Of a stretch of 64,000 bases of DNA, positions 11,383 to 21,535 are shown piece by piece (positions within the stretch are counted from its first letter, which is position 1; each line of letters opens with the position of its first letter). Position numbers and translations under genes: made by a program. The notes beneath the pieces are model-generated. The model was not told the DNA's origin, made no database searches, and saw only the letters and a list, made by a program, of their open reading frames with translations. Origin of the DNA: Nectonema munidae (taxonomy: Eukaryota > Nematomorpha > Nectonematoida > Nectonematidae); the NCBI GenBank assembly GCA_030549495.1, contig JAUIRK010000916.1, forward strand, positions 657,501 to 721,500. The letters run 5' to 3'.

Positions 11383-11961
11383 CGTGCGCAGAAAAAATTC
11401 CCCCAATTAAAAAGTAGGAAAAAACGCCACCAGTAAAAATGCCCCAATTTAAAATTAGGAAAAATGCCCAACACAAAAAAAATCAAAAAATTATTAATTA
11501 AAATAATAAAAAAATTTTTTTAAAAGATATGTCAAATAAAGGTTTTTTGTAAAAAAAAAAGTTAACTTTTCATCTAAAACGTTTAAAATTTAAAGTAAAC
11601 TAAAAAACTCAGCATACGACAATTTTTTAAATACAAAATTTTTTTTTATAAAACAGTAAATATTTTTGGACTTTGTGTGTATCAGAAGACTTTCTAAATA
11701 TAATTTGTATTTTAACTGATTTTAAGAACACATTCCCACAAATCTGCACCTTTGCTATTGTTTTCAAGAACTTTATAAAGAAAAAAACCCTATAGATTAA
11801 GAAATTTTAGAAATTTAGCCTTTCAAAACGGTACTAAATAAAAATATTTATATAATTCAAAAAAATCCTGAAAATCAAAAATTAGGGGGCATTTTTTCCT
11901 ACCTTTTAATTAGGCGCATTTATTCTAGAGGCATTTTTTCCGGGCATTTTTGCCTACAACC
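11383..11961. mobile_element. Mutator-like MITE nested in composite copy B
   Basis: Counterpart of 5159-5752, with the same 9-bp duplication in reverse complement (atcgaatat at 11374-11382 and 11962-11970). Its identical position inside the composite shows it was carried as a passenger. Confidence 0.8.
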
Positions 11962-12508
11962 ATCGAATATACACTAGTTTAAAAAAATCCAAAATTGTTA
12001 GGGGGTGGAATAGGCTTTTCATTTGAAAAATGAAGTAGTACCACTGGAATTAGGAAAAATGAAGTGACCAGGCACATTACAGAAATTGATGAAAGAATAT
12101 TTGATTCATGGAGAAAACAAATAACTGAAGGTTAGATAGTTTTATGAGTGAATGTAGTCTAAAGGCAAAGAGTCTACTAGACACCCTGCGATGTTTATAT
12201 GAAAAAATGTGATTGATTCAGGGGCAAGTGTATAAAATGAAGTTATAATTGTGCAAACAAAAAATTAAGATCGCATTATTTCATTTTACTCAGCACCATT
12301 CAAAAATAGTTTAAAAGCTAAATTGATACAAGCTACAAAAAGTAAAATAACTGTTAACATTTTGCAATGATTTGCCTTTTATAATAACTTTTAAGGAAAA
12401 AAGTCTATCAGAAAAAGTTATAGAGCTTCAACAAAAACAAAAAATTTTAGAACATAAATTAAGTTTTTGAAAATTAATTTGAGGCATCCCCTACAGCATA
12501 CTCTATAA

Positions 12509-12653
12509 GTGGCATGGCAGGTTGGTTGAGATGATGGACTCAGCACGGAAGCCTCTGGATTCGATTCCTCATCAATACGAATTTGTTCATAGTTTGACAT
12601 AAGCGGTACATCAGTGCCTTGTCAATGAGAATACACCCGCTGCACCTTACCTT
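12509..12653 (+). repeat. tRNA-derived SINE inside composite copy B
   Basis: Head ggcaggttggttgagatg, B-box-like ggattcgattcc, tail catagtttgacataagcgg and end caccttacc. It is the counterpart of the SINE at 4464-4608 and related to those at 24902 and 53500. Confidence 0.75.
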
Positions 12654-12979
12654 TTACTCAAAATTGAAAAATTTGCTACATAATTAACATAAGAGAGAAA
12701 GGAAACAAAATAAACTAATAAAAATTTTTCACTATTTTAAAATGGAACCGTCTGTTCTCAGAATAATTTCAAAATAATATGAGGCATAAAGAATTAGAGT
12801 TTATTTGATATTTTCAAATTTTTATAAGCAGCAAAAGCCAACGTTTAAATAGCCAACCCTTATAATTAAAAAATTATTTAAACTAACGGTCGACAGACAT
12901 TTCGCCCCCTGACAAATTGTCTCATAGGCTATTAGTTTCATCCATCTTTGCTTATTATATGTGTAAAATTATTAAAAAT

Positions 12980-13290
12980 TTTTATTCGTTTATTTTATCT
13001 CTATTAAATTATTTCAAATTATTCATTTTATCTCTTAATTTTTTAGAATTGTCCATGAGACAAAATGTCTTATGAAAATAACGGGGCAAATTGTCCATGA
13101 AACAAAATGTCTTATGAAAATAATGGGGTGAATTGTCCACGGGACGAACTGTCTTATGAAAATAATGGGGTGAATTGTCCAAGGGACGAACTGTCTAATG
13201 AAAATAATGGGGCGAAATGTCCGAGGACCAAACTAACATAAATCAAAGTATACGAGAAAAGAAAATTATTGCGTTTTTTTGAATATTAAA
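12980..13290. repeat. Single arm of the 42-bp minisatellite (copy B)
   Basis: About four 42-bp units (cttatgaaaataatggggtg type) between about 13045 and 13215, followed by ggaccaaactaacataaatc. It corresponds to the right arm of the palindrome in copy A; the opposite arm is absent. Confidence 0.8.
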
Positions 13291-13441
13291 GTTTTCAAAT
13301 GTTACAAAATGTAGTAGTGATAAAGATTGTGACTTTTGTTGAAAAAAAATTCCTAGCGCGAGTCTAACAATATTCATTGATATAAAATCGTAACGATTGA
13401 AAACTATTTTAATTTAACTCTAAATGCAAATTAGACAGAAG

Positions 13442-13642
13442 CAGTGGTGTAGCCAAAAAAAAAGTTAATAGAAGGGGCACAATTTAAAAACAAAAAACTT
13501 ACCGCAACATTATTTATACTTTCTTGACCCTTTCTTTGGAGAAATTTTCAAAAACTGATATCGCATAAGATGCATGGGGGCAACATGCGGTACATAGGAG
13601 TGTGGGCACGGCCCCTCATGCCCCAGCCTAGCTACGTCACTG
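13442..13642. mobile_element. Small hAT MITE nested in composite copy B
   Basis: Ends CAGTGGTGTAGCC and TAGCTACGTCACTG, with flanking 8-mers gacagaag and gagagaag (one mismatch). It is the same insertion as 2811-3017 in copy A. Confidence 0.82.
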
Positions 13643-14033
13643 GAGAGAAGAGAACTGAATGAGATAGGACAGCTTAACAAGAGAAGAGAGCTTGAGTGAA
13701 TGATTGAGTTTTAGCAGAGAAAGCGGAAGAGAAAAACAGAGGAGACAGAAAGAGAAATAGAATCACTGTGACAGAAGATAAGAAAATCTAGTGGATCATC
13801 AACATGTATTTGCTCAAAAATACTATAAAGAGGAGACACTGTGATAAACATTGCTTACTTATTGTGTGCATATTGAAGCAATGGATTATTTTATTATATA
13901 GCTCTCACGCATCGTCTGTAAAATATGTTCGATAGGAATTTCAGAGCAGCTTGGCATGATGTTTGATTGATTCGAAAGTTTGCATACATGTTTTACAAAC
14001 AAGCACCAACTCTTACTTATAGAAAATTATTTG

Positions 14034-14089
14034 GGGGGGGGGGGGGGGGGGCGGTCATTTCCCCCCCCCCCCCCCCTTTGAAAACACAT

Positions 14090-14124
<35 letters not shown>

Positions 14125-14145
14125 GCGGTCGCCCCCCCCCCCCCC
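14034..14145. repeat. Long alternating G and C homopolymer runs
   Basis: G-runs and C-runs follow one another, including an uninterrupted run of about 34 G at 14090-14123. They lie at the outer end of composite copy B. Such runs can form G-quadruplex, i-motif or hairpin structures, and their exact length in an assembly is unreliable. Confidence 0.8.
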
Positions 14146-14299
14146 GGATGTGCGCCCCTGCTTTAATATTTCTGGCAATATAAAAATATTTATAGTTACA
14201 TATATGCACAAATCATTGATTTAAAGGTTATAGATACGCTAAATGTACAAAATATAAAAATTATCATAAACAAAATAGTATTTGTGAAAACAAAAAGGA

Positions 14300-15064
14300 C
14301 GGGCGCTTTGGACCCATGTTTATCTAAATCGTAAAGAAAATATGTTTGCCGCATGAGGGAATGAAATACACTGTTTTAATGACTTAATTGAAAACATTTT
14401 TCAATTCATCGGGTATGGTTTTATGGCTTGGCGCACTGGGTACCAATTACATCTGGAAATTTTTGCTTAGCCAGATTCCGACTTAATACCATATGATGAA
14501 GAAAAAAAATTATTATCACTTTGTCAAATGTTTCTCTTATAGTTGTTCTAGCTGAGTTTCGCAAAATAAAAAATTGTCTACCGGGTTCTTGTCATATACA
14601 TATTGTACGTAAACACAAAGTTGAGATAAGTTTGCAGTATCCATCGTTTCATCAATCTGAGCAAAAAAGTTCAAAATCAAATTGCGAATTAATAAAACTA
14701 CGTCTGATATGTGATCTGAAACCTCGCCTATTAGACTTCTAACAGTATCGTTTGAGAGGAAGATATGCTTCAACTTTACAAGTTCAGAACTTCTTAGAAC
14801 ATTGAATATATCTTTGCAGCAAGGTAATATAAACTGTTCTGCTATGTTATGGGACTTTTTGACACCAGATATTTTTGAAACTTTTCAAACTATACTTAAT
14901 ATTTTGCAAAAAGATTGCTATATTATTTATCAAACATGAATTTGTGCAATCGTTCAGCCAACTAAACTCGATTGCTTCGCTACCAGCGCAAGCTTGACTT
15001 GATGGGTTTTAAAAAAGCGAATGCTAACACTTCAGAACACAAAGGACACTTATGTTCCATTAAT
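14300..15064 (-). mobile_element. Second SCAND3/ZBED-like hAT relic (partial)
   Basis: On the minus strand it reads SLIGEVSDHISDVVLL, AQIDETMDTANLSQLCVYV and QYVYDKNPVDNFLFCETQ (14773-14537), with CxLCSEVL-type zinc-finger remnants near 15050. It is the same family as the relic at 23994-25979, with which it aligns over most of its length. It is 5'-truncated, frame-broken, and lacks the SINE present in the other copy. Confidence 0.78.
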
Positions 15065-17869
15065 TTAATTTTATTCTATTAAAAATTTATATAAGAAAAG
15101 CTAATATTTATTGAAAAAACATTTTACCAAAGTTATATTATATAAATTATTTAAGAATACAAAATTTTAATTTATTTCTATCAAGTCTAACGAGAGGTCG
15201 AATGTTGTTTCAAAAAGTCCAGGCCAACCTTTCGCCACGCCTCTACTCCCACTCCCTTCCTTTTTTGATTAAAATAGAATACAAATTAAAATCTTTTTTA
15301 AATAAAATGTTTAGTTAATTTTTGACAAGTGAACAAATTCGATTATGCCAATTTCTGAAAATGAATTTTTCAATTTCATTTATTTAATGATATAGCCTTA
15401 AGAGTTAAAACGTAAACTGATATTTTGTTTAAAATTAATGGTGTTTGTATTACTATTTTAAAGGAATAAATGGACGTAAAACATTCTAAATTCTAACTGG
15501 AAACTATAGAAAATAGAATACTTTGAAAAACTTTTCAACATATAATTTCTTAAGAAAAATTTTATAATACTTTAGTCAAATATTTTTAAAAATTAGTTTA
15601 CTAATTCAAAGATGAGGATATAAACTGAATAAAAAAATTCCAGGAAAAATACTAGGTAAAATTTCCATGATTTATTTTAAATTTATATTCATTTTTAAAA
15701 TTTGAATTAAAATTTTTAGCAACATTTAAAATCACTAATTCGGCATGGAAATATTATTCTTATAAGTTAGATTTTTCATTAAAATATACTTTTTTATTTC
15801 ATAATTCTACCAGGATAATGGAAATTTTCTTATAAAAACATAATAGGACCGAAGGTTCTGATTTTAATTGAAGATTATTATAGCATAAATGAATCTTCAT
15901 AGGACAATAAATTAGTTATTAACCAACTTTTAAATAAAATTTAAAAGAAAATGATAAAATTTTACAGCAAATTTTTTCCTACAGTAGACGACATTTTTAA
16001 ATTTAATTTAATTAACCAGTAAATATATTACAATTTTATTTTTTATTATTTCTCAAATATTTTAACATAGGTAATAACATCAAGAAATCTATATTTTGGG
16101 TATTAGGTAGAACAAAATACATTGGAGACTAACCATCACATAAACAAAAAGTCCCGGGACAATGAAAGGTATGTAATGATCTGAAATTAATTCTTTACCG
16201 ATAAATATAAGATTCTCAGGGAAAATAAAGATTTTCAAAAATAAATGTAAAAAGTTTTTTATATCAAAATGAATAAAAAGTTTTTATGTAAGAAAATATA
16301 TATATTTTTTTTCAAATTACTCGTGTGTGTTTTTATTTTCTTGTTTAGATGAGTGCTTTTGCGTTTTTTCTGACAAAATAGGCTACGAAAAATAATTTCG
16401 AATTTCCCTACCAATTACAATCTCCTACAAAAATCTAAGCAAGTTTCCAGTTTCCTCTTTTCAATCTCCTCTCTCTTCTTTCTCTATTCAACTTCTCTTA
16501 TCAAACAAGAATAGCTTATTTTGTGTTCCCTACTTATATATACATTTATAAAAAAAAATTATATAAATACATGTATAATTATATATAATCTTAGCATGTC
16601 ATTGTAATTGAAAATGATATATTTAGGAGTTTTTTTTTATATCTTTTATGTTTGCATTGATGTCATTCAATTGATCTTCGTTTTTAATCGTCTTCTCAGG
16701 ATTTTTTTTCTCCTTTTTTTTTACAATGTTTTGTTTTTGAACAATCTATTTTTACATATGTTGTTAAAATTTTTTTTGGTGTGACAAGAACCTAATTGGT
16801 TTGCTCCACCTTCTTTTTATATTTCAGATTATTTTTATAATCCTTTTTTCTAAAATAAATAAATTAATTAATTAATTAAAAAAAAAAAAAAGTCGAAAAC
16901 AACTGGATCAAAACCTAGGGTTTCACCACTAGGCTATTTGGCGAATACTTACAGAGTATTTCTATCTCTTGCTCCGGACAGGTTTTTATTTACCACAGCT
17001 TATTTCTTATTTAACTATTCAGAACATATATTCTCAAAAATAATAATGTGTATCAGTGCCATATATAAATTTTTTTAACTAGATGCAGTCGAAAAGAAAA
17101 TTTTAGAGGAGCAATTATTTTTTATGAATTGAAAAGTTTGAATATTTTACATAGTAAATTGCAAAGGGCATAAACCTTCGATCGTTTTTATAAATACGTT
17201 TCTGTTGATATTCAACAGACCTGAAAGTGAAGTTACAGAATTAAATTGTACAGAGGAAATATATATTACCATAAATAAATTTTGAAATTATTTGTCTTTC
17301 TACTAAATACATTTAAAATTCTTGTATATCATACCCGATTGTTGGAAGCTTAAATCAATATTTAGATATAAGTCTCTTTTATTTCCATTTAATCAAAAAC
17401 ACAACAATAATCAAATTATTATAAGCTATTTTATTTTATATTCTCATTTTTATTTTTATAAATTAAATTGAATATGTAATTTTAAGAAGAAAACAATTTG
17501 TATCGTACCCGAAACCGTAAATATATAGTAGTTCATTATGTCTGCGGACCATCTAATATATCGCCATGGACCACCGATTGTCAATTGAATAGGGTCTAAC
17601 CAGTGATGGGATTAAAATTTCGTTTGAGATTACTCGGAAAAAATTTTCAAGTTTTCCAACCTACTCAATCGAAAACTCTATGTAAATTTATATTTTTAGG
17701 CTTTCCTACAACCCATTTTTATTGTATCTATCCAACCCTTATACAATGAAAAATTTCATGTTTTAAAGTGAAAAAAGCTTGTACGCGAAACTTGTTTAAT
17801 TCAAAAACATTGTGAAAAAATGAAAAATAAAAAAAAAGAGAATTATAATCTTAATCGAAGTATTTCCAG
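15065..17869. other. AT-rich stretch without genes
   Basis: No coding region is supported. It contains A/T homopolymers, a TTAA-rich simple repeat (16855-16890), and on the minus strand at 16885-16945 a tRNA-like fragment (tagcctagtgg and ggttttgatcc). The two boxes are too close for a working tRNA, so this is a decayed SINE or tRNA pseudogene. Near 17540-17590 there is a weak hAT-like terminus (gtctgcggacc). Confidence 0.5.
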
Positions 17870-17899
17870 ATTGCCTCTTGATTTTGATTGACTACATCT

Positions 17900-19463
17900 T
17901 CTTGCTTTTTTTTACTTTTGTGTCATCTTCTGAATGGATCTTTCTCAACCATATTATAACTATATCTTTGCCTTCCAATTTTTTAGCAGCATGCCAATTA
18001 AATTTATTATCATGCGGTTTGAGATGTTATGAACTGACAATCGGTTTCTTTTTTCGTGACATATATTGTTCATCATTGAAAAGCCACTCTCTGCTTCCGC
18101 TGTACTAACAGCCACGACATTCAATATATTTTTAGCCCTTTTTATGCTCTCTGGTAAGTCGGATGAATGTAAAGTTATCGTTTGAATTAATGAGTTTTCA
18201 ATATAATCTCTATATTCATTGAGATTAATTCGATGACAAAAAAATCTTTCTAAATGAATGAGGCTTTCCTCGCCTTCTTTCCATGGAATAATCACCTCTT
18301 TAATCTGCCATGAATTCGGATCCAAAAAATAAGAAAACTCGAAGATTTTGTGGTGAATATCAGTCAAACAAGATGATGCTTTGATAAAGTCATTACTCAT
18401 CATACGTTTTTCAATGTTTTCAATCACTTTTTGAAGAAGATTTTGACGTGGAATTCTGACTATTTTAGAATTTATAACCAACTCAATTTCTTTCAACTCT
18501 TCCATAATTTTTTTATCTGCTTCCTTTTCGTAAACACCCTTACTTTCAATCATCAAGTTAAAAGCTTTGATCGATCTTTTAATGAGTTTATCTGCTTTTT
18601 GAATCGTTATATTTCTCGCTGGCAAACTGTTTGACAATATTGAGATTTCTTGAAGAATATCAATCATCAAAGCTAAATTATAGGGAAAACTTTTGTAAGA
18701 TAATCGTGATGCTATCCCCAAAAAGCCTTCGTTTGAGAAAAAACTTATAAAGAGAAAAGTAGCCACGCCATACAGCAATAGTAGTCCTCAAACTATAAGC
18801 TGCCAACCTGGGAGCCAAAACCCTACCTATTTTTAAAATTTGCTGCCATAGCTACGATGAAATTTTAAAGAGCTTATTTTGATTTTTGTTTGAGTGATAA
18901 AAAATTTTATAAATCTTATAAATGAATATTTTTAAATGATTAACCTGCTTTACATCATTCACGGAGTCATTCAGTACTAACTGTAACCGGTGATTAAGGC
19001 AATGCCAAAGAACAATATTGGGAAAACTTTTTCTGAATCGAACACCTACGCCTGAATGAGGTCCAACATGACACTAGCTTCATCTGAGCAAGGCGGAACT
19101 AAATTTTCTCTCAAATAATCGTCGTTAATATCAGCATTCTTTAAACTTGATAAAAGCGATGAAAAAATGTTTTCTGCACCCTAATCCTCAAGTTCGACCA
19201 AATCAAAAAATATAACTGGTGAAACTTCAGTGTCCTCTACCTTCAAAAAAATGATTAGCACTGATTTATTGGATATAGTGGAAGCTTCGTCTACTATTAT
19301 GCAAAATTTCCATTTTTTTTTCAATAATTTTGGTGAAAACTATTTTATAAGATTTGTTGAAATGTGGTCAACAATCTTTACGGCTGTTTTACGAGAGTGA
19401 AGCCCAACTACCATTTGTACACCATTTATTTGTTGAAGCTCAATCAAATACTCAATATCAGAA
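17900..19463 (-). mobile_element. KIAA1586-like hAT transposon relic
   Basis: Minus strand. An upstream piece (about 19463-19060) reads ELQQINGVQMVV, KTAVKIVDHISTNLIK, FCIIVDEASTISNKS and NDDYLRENLVPPCSDEASVM, with stops between. A 272-codon open stretch (18778-17960) ends in the C-terminal dimerisation motif AVSTAEAESGFSMMNNIC and KRNRLSVHNISNRM. This order matches KIAA1586-like domesticated and wild hAT proteins. The 3' part is unusually intact but the 5' part is broken, so I call it a relic. Confidence 0.8.
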
Positions 19464-19464
19464 A

Positions 19465-20580
19465 AGGGTCTGCAGTTTTTTGCCATACTGCCTTACCTTA
19501 AGTCCTTCTATTTCCATAACACTAAAATTACTCCCTCTCAAACTTACTACAAATCCTTACTCCAACAATTTTCGTCTTCTCCCACCAACATTCTCATCCA
19601 ACCCAAAATTATTCCACTACCCTTATTTCACCCTTCCTCACCATTGCCTTTCTCTCTTCACAACTGTTTGATCAAATAGCTCAATTTCATTAAGAATAGT
19701 CCTGGATAGCTCAAAAACCGCAAACAAATCTTTCTATGCTTTTGCACTCTTTTAAGGCTCTTCTCAAAAACGTCGGCCATTGATCCCTCTCTTCCAATAT
19801 ATAGTGGTGAATGCTATGCCCTTCTACATGCTTGCGATTACATAAGCCAAAATAAGTTTTCCTTTTGACATTACAATCCACTACACATCTTTACAGAGTC
19901 AGAAAACATCATCAAAGGCCTAAGCCTCAAACACATCATCCCATTCTTAACATACACCCTTGTTTCTAAACTCACTTACTTATCAAATTACTTTGAAATA
20001 CACCTCTACTGGTGCCCAGCTCACTTAAACATTCTAGAAAACACTTATGTAGATAAGCTAGGTAAAAAAGTACCCCCAAATACACCTTACATCCCGGTTA
20101 CCTCATTTCCCCTAGAAACCTATACCCCTCTACTTAAATCTAACATTCAATACTTTAGACAAGAATTCATCCAATCCTCTCCCTCCATTTTCTTCCAACA
20201 TATAAACAATCCAAACCAAATTCTTGACATTTGAAAAAAATGAAATTATTCCCACCACGACCGCTAATTAGATGGCTATCCGGACACTGCCCCTACAGCC
20301 CCTTTTTTTACCGCATCAAAAAATCACCAAGCAAACTATATAGATTCAACTGCAATCAACAAGAAACATCTCATCATCTTCTACTTTCCTGCTGCCATTA
20401 CAACCACGCAAGAATTTTATTTCTTTCACTATCAGTCAAAACATCTCAATCGCCCACCATCTAATTTCTATGAACTACTTTCATATCCGCCCCTCCTCGA
20501 TTCCCTAAACTCTCTTATTATCTTAATAGAGTCAAACTTGCAATCTTCGAACCCAGAGACTTCTCATACCACATAAACTC
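19465..20580 (+). mobile_element. LINE relic: RNase H domain and 3' end of ORF2
   Basis: At about 19890-20080 a frame reads SENIIKGLSLKHIIPFLTY then FEIHLYWCPAHLNILENTYV and DKLG, the end of an RNase H domain (W-P-A-H and D motifs) as in Jockey/I-like LINEs. About 170 bp later SGHCPYSPFFYRIKKSPS and a HHLLLSCCHY motif follow, the usual zinc-knuckle-like C-terminus of such ORF2 proteins. The reverse transcriptase is missing and frames are broken. Its CT-rich plus-strand composition differs from its surroundings. Confidence 0.75.
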
Positions 20581-21535
20581 ACATTAAAAAAAATATGTAT
20601 ACAAAAATAACTACACTATTTTCTTTTATTTAAGACCTATATTCTTTAACACACACTGACAATCTTTGCTCAATCAATCATCCTTCAACTACTACCTCAA
20701 AAATCCAGCTTTCTACACTTCAAACTCCCTCAACAACTAACCAATTTCTCCAAAGTCCCTCATTCCTAATCAATTCACAAGCCAAATCAATACACTTCTT
20801 TCGAACTTCAACTTTATACCTTTTCAAGCATTTGGCAAGCATATGGAGAAGTCCAATAGTGCTTAGATATTTCTTCCTACCTATCTAATATATGATATAT
20901 TTTCTTTTTTTCTGTCTAATCTTATTTTTTTCTTTTTCCTTTGTATTCTCTTTGTTAATTCCTATTACTATGGATTATTCCCCATCGTCACCGTCGGGTA
21001 AACGGACCTAACTTGGTTCTCATTTTCCTAACATTATCTCTGAATTAAATACCATGGAAAGTAATGCATTGAATTTATACAATGAATGTTACGAAAATAT
21101 TTATTATTTTATTGGTAAAATCTTTGATTCATTCCATAATATCATTGTTGATCAAACGACCGAAACCATTACTGCCCAATTAAAATTATTTGAGCAAACC
21201 AAAACTACAAAACTAAATTACTCGCAAGCTGCTTCAATTCTTTCTTTTTAAAAGAAAATTTTAAATCCTGTTAAATGTTAAAAGTAAAACTTCCGTCTGT
21301 TAACCTACCACTAACTGAAATATTTTTATACCGTAAAAGTTATTTTATCTAAACTCAAATAAAATATCTATCGAAAATATTAAAGTTAATAATTCAGGTA
21401 CTGCTATCATTAACCCGGAACATTCATCTCAGAAAATAAATCATGATAAATTTTAATTTTAATTATTTTTAATCTTTCTCTCTTGGCAGTATATTAAATG
21501 TATAAAAAAATTGTTTTCTATTTTTAATTCTTGAC
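20581..21535. other. Stretch upstream of the P450; possible LINE ORF1 remnant
   Basis: About 20970-21250 has a short open stretch (MESNALNLYNECYENI to KLNYSQAASILSF) preceded by MDYSPSSPSGKRT in the same strand. The style resembles a LINE ORF1 start, but the family is uncertain. Just before the P450, ctttctctcttggcag (ending 21489) looks like a splice acceptor and tataaaaa (21501) like a TATA box; these imply alternative 5' ends. Confidence 0.35.

Larger units (their letters stand above)
11141..14160 (-). mobile_element. Composite hAT-type element, copy B (3.02 kb)
   Basis: Starts CAGGGGCGCACATCC and ends GGATGTGCGCCCCTG. It is the reverse-orientation counterpart of copy A (2328-5992): the Mutator-like MITE, SINE, 42-bp repeats, nested hAT MITE and flanking single-copy sequence occur in the same relative order. 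It lacks about 650 bp present in A, including one palindrome arm. The flanking 8-mers (caccagga and ctttaata) do not match, so the site has been rearranged or one flank deleted. The inner end carries long C and G runs (14034-14145). Confidence 0.85.

Noticed and set aside
14017-14224. Open frames rich in Pro and Gly on both strands
   Set aside because: They are translations of poly-G and poly-C runs at the end of composite copy B.
16885-16945. A tRNA gene on the minus strand
   Set aside because: A-box and B-box-like words are only about 12 bases apart and no cloverleaf can form; a decayed SINE or tRNA fragment is more likely.
19354-19671. A 105-codon plus-strand frame
   Set aside because: It starts inside the hAT relic and runs into CT-rich LINE sequence; it is a chimera of two repeats.
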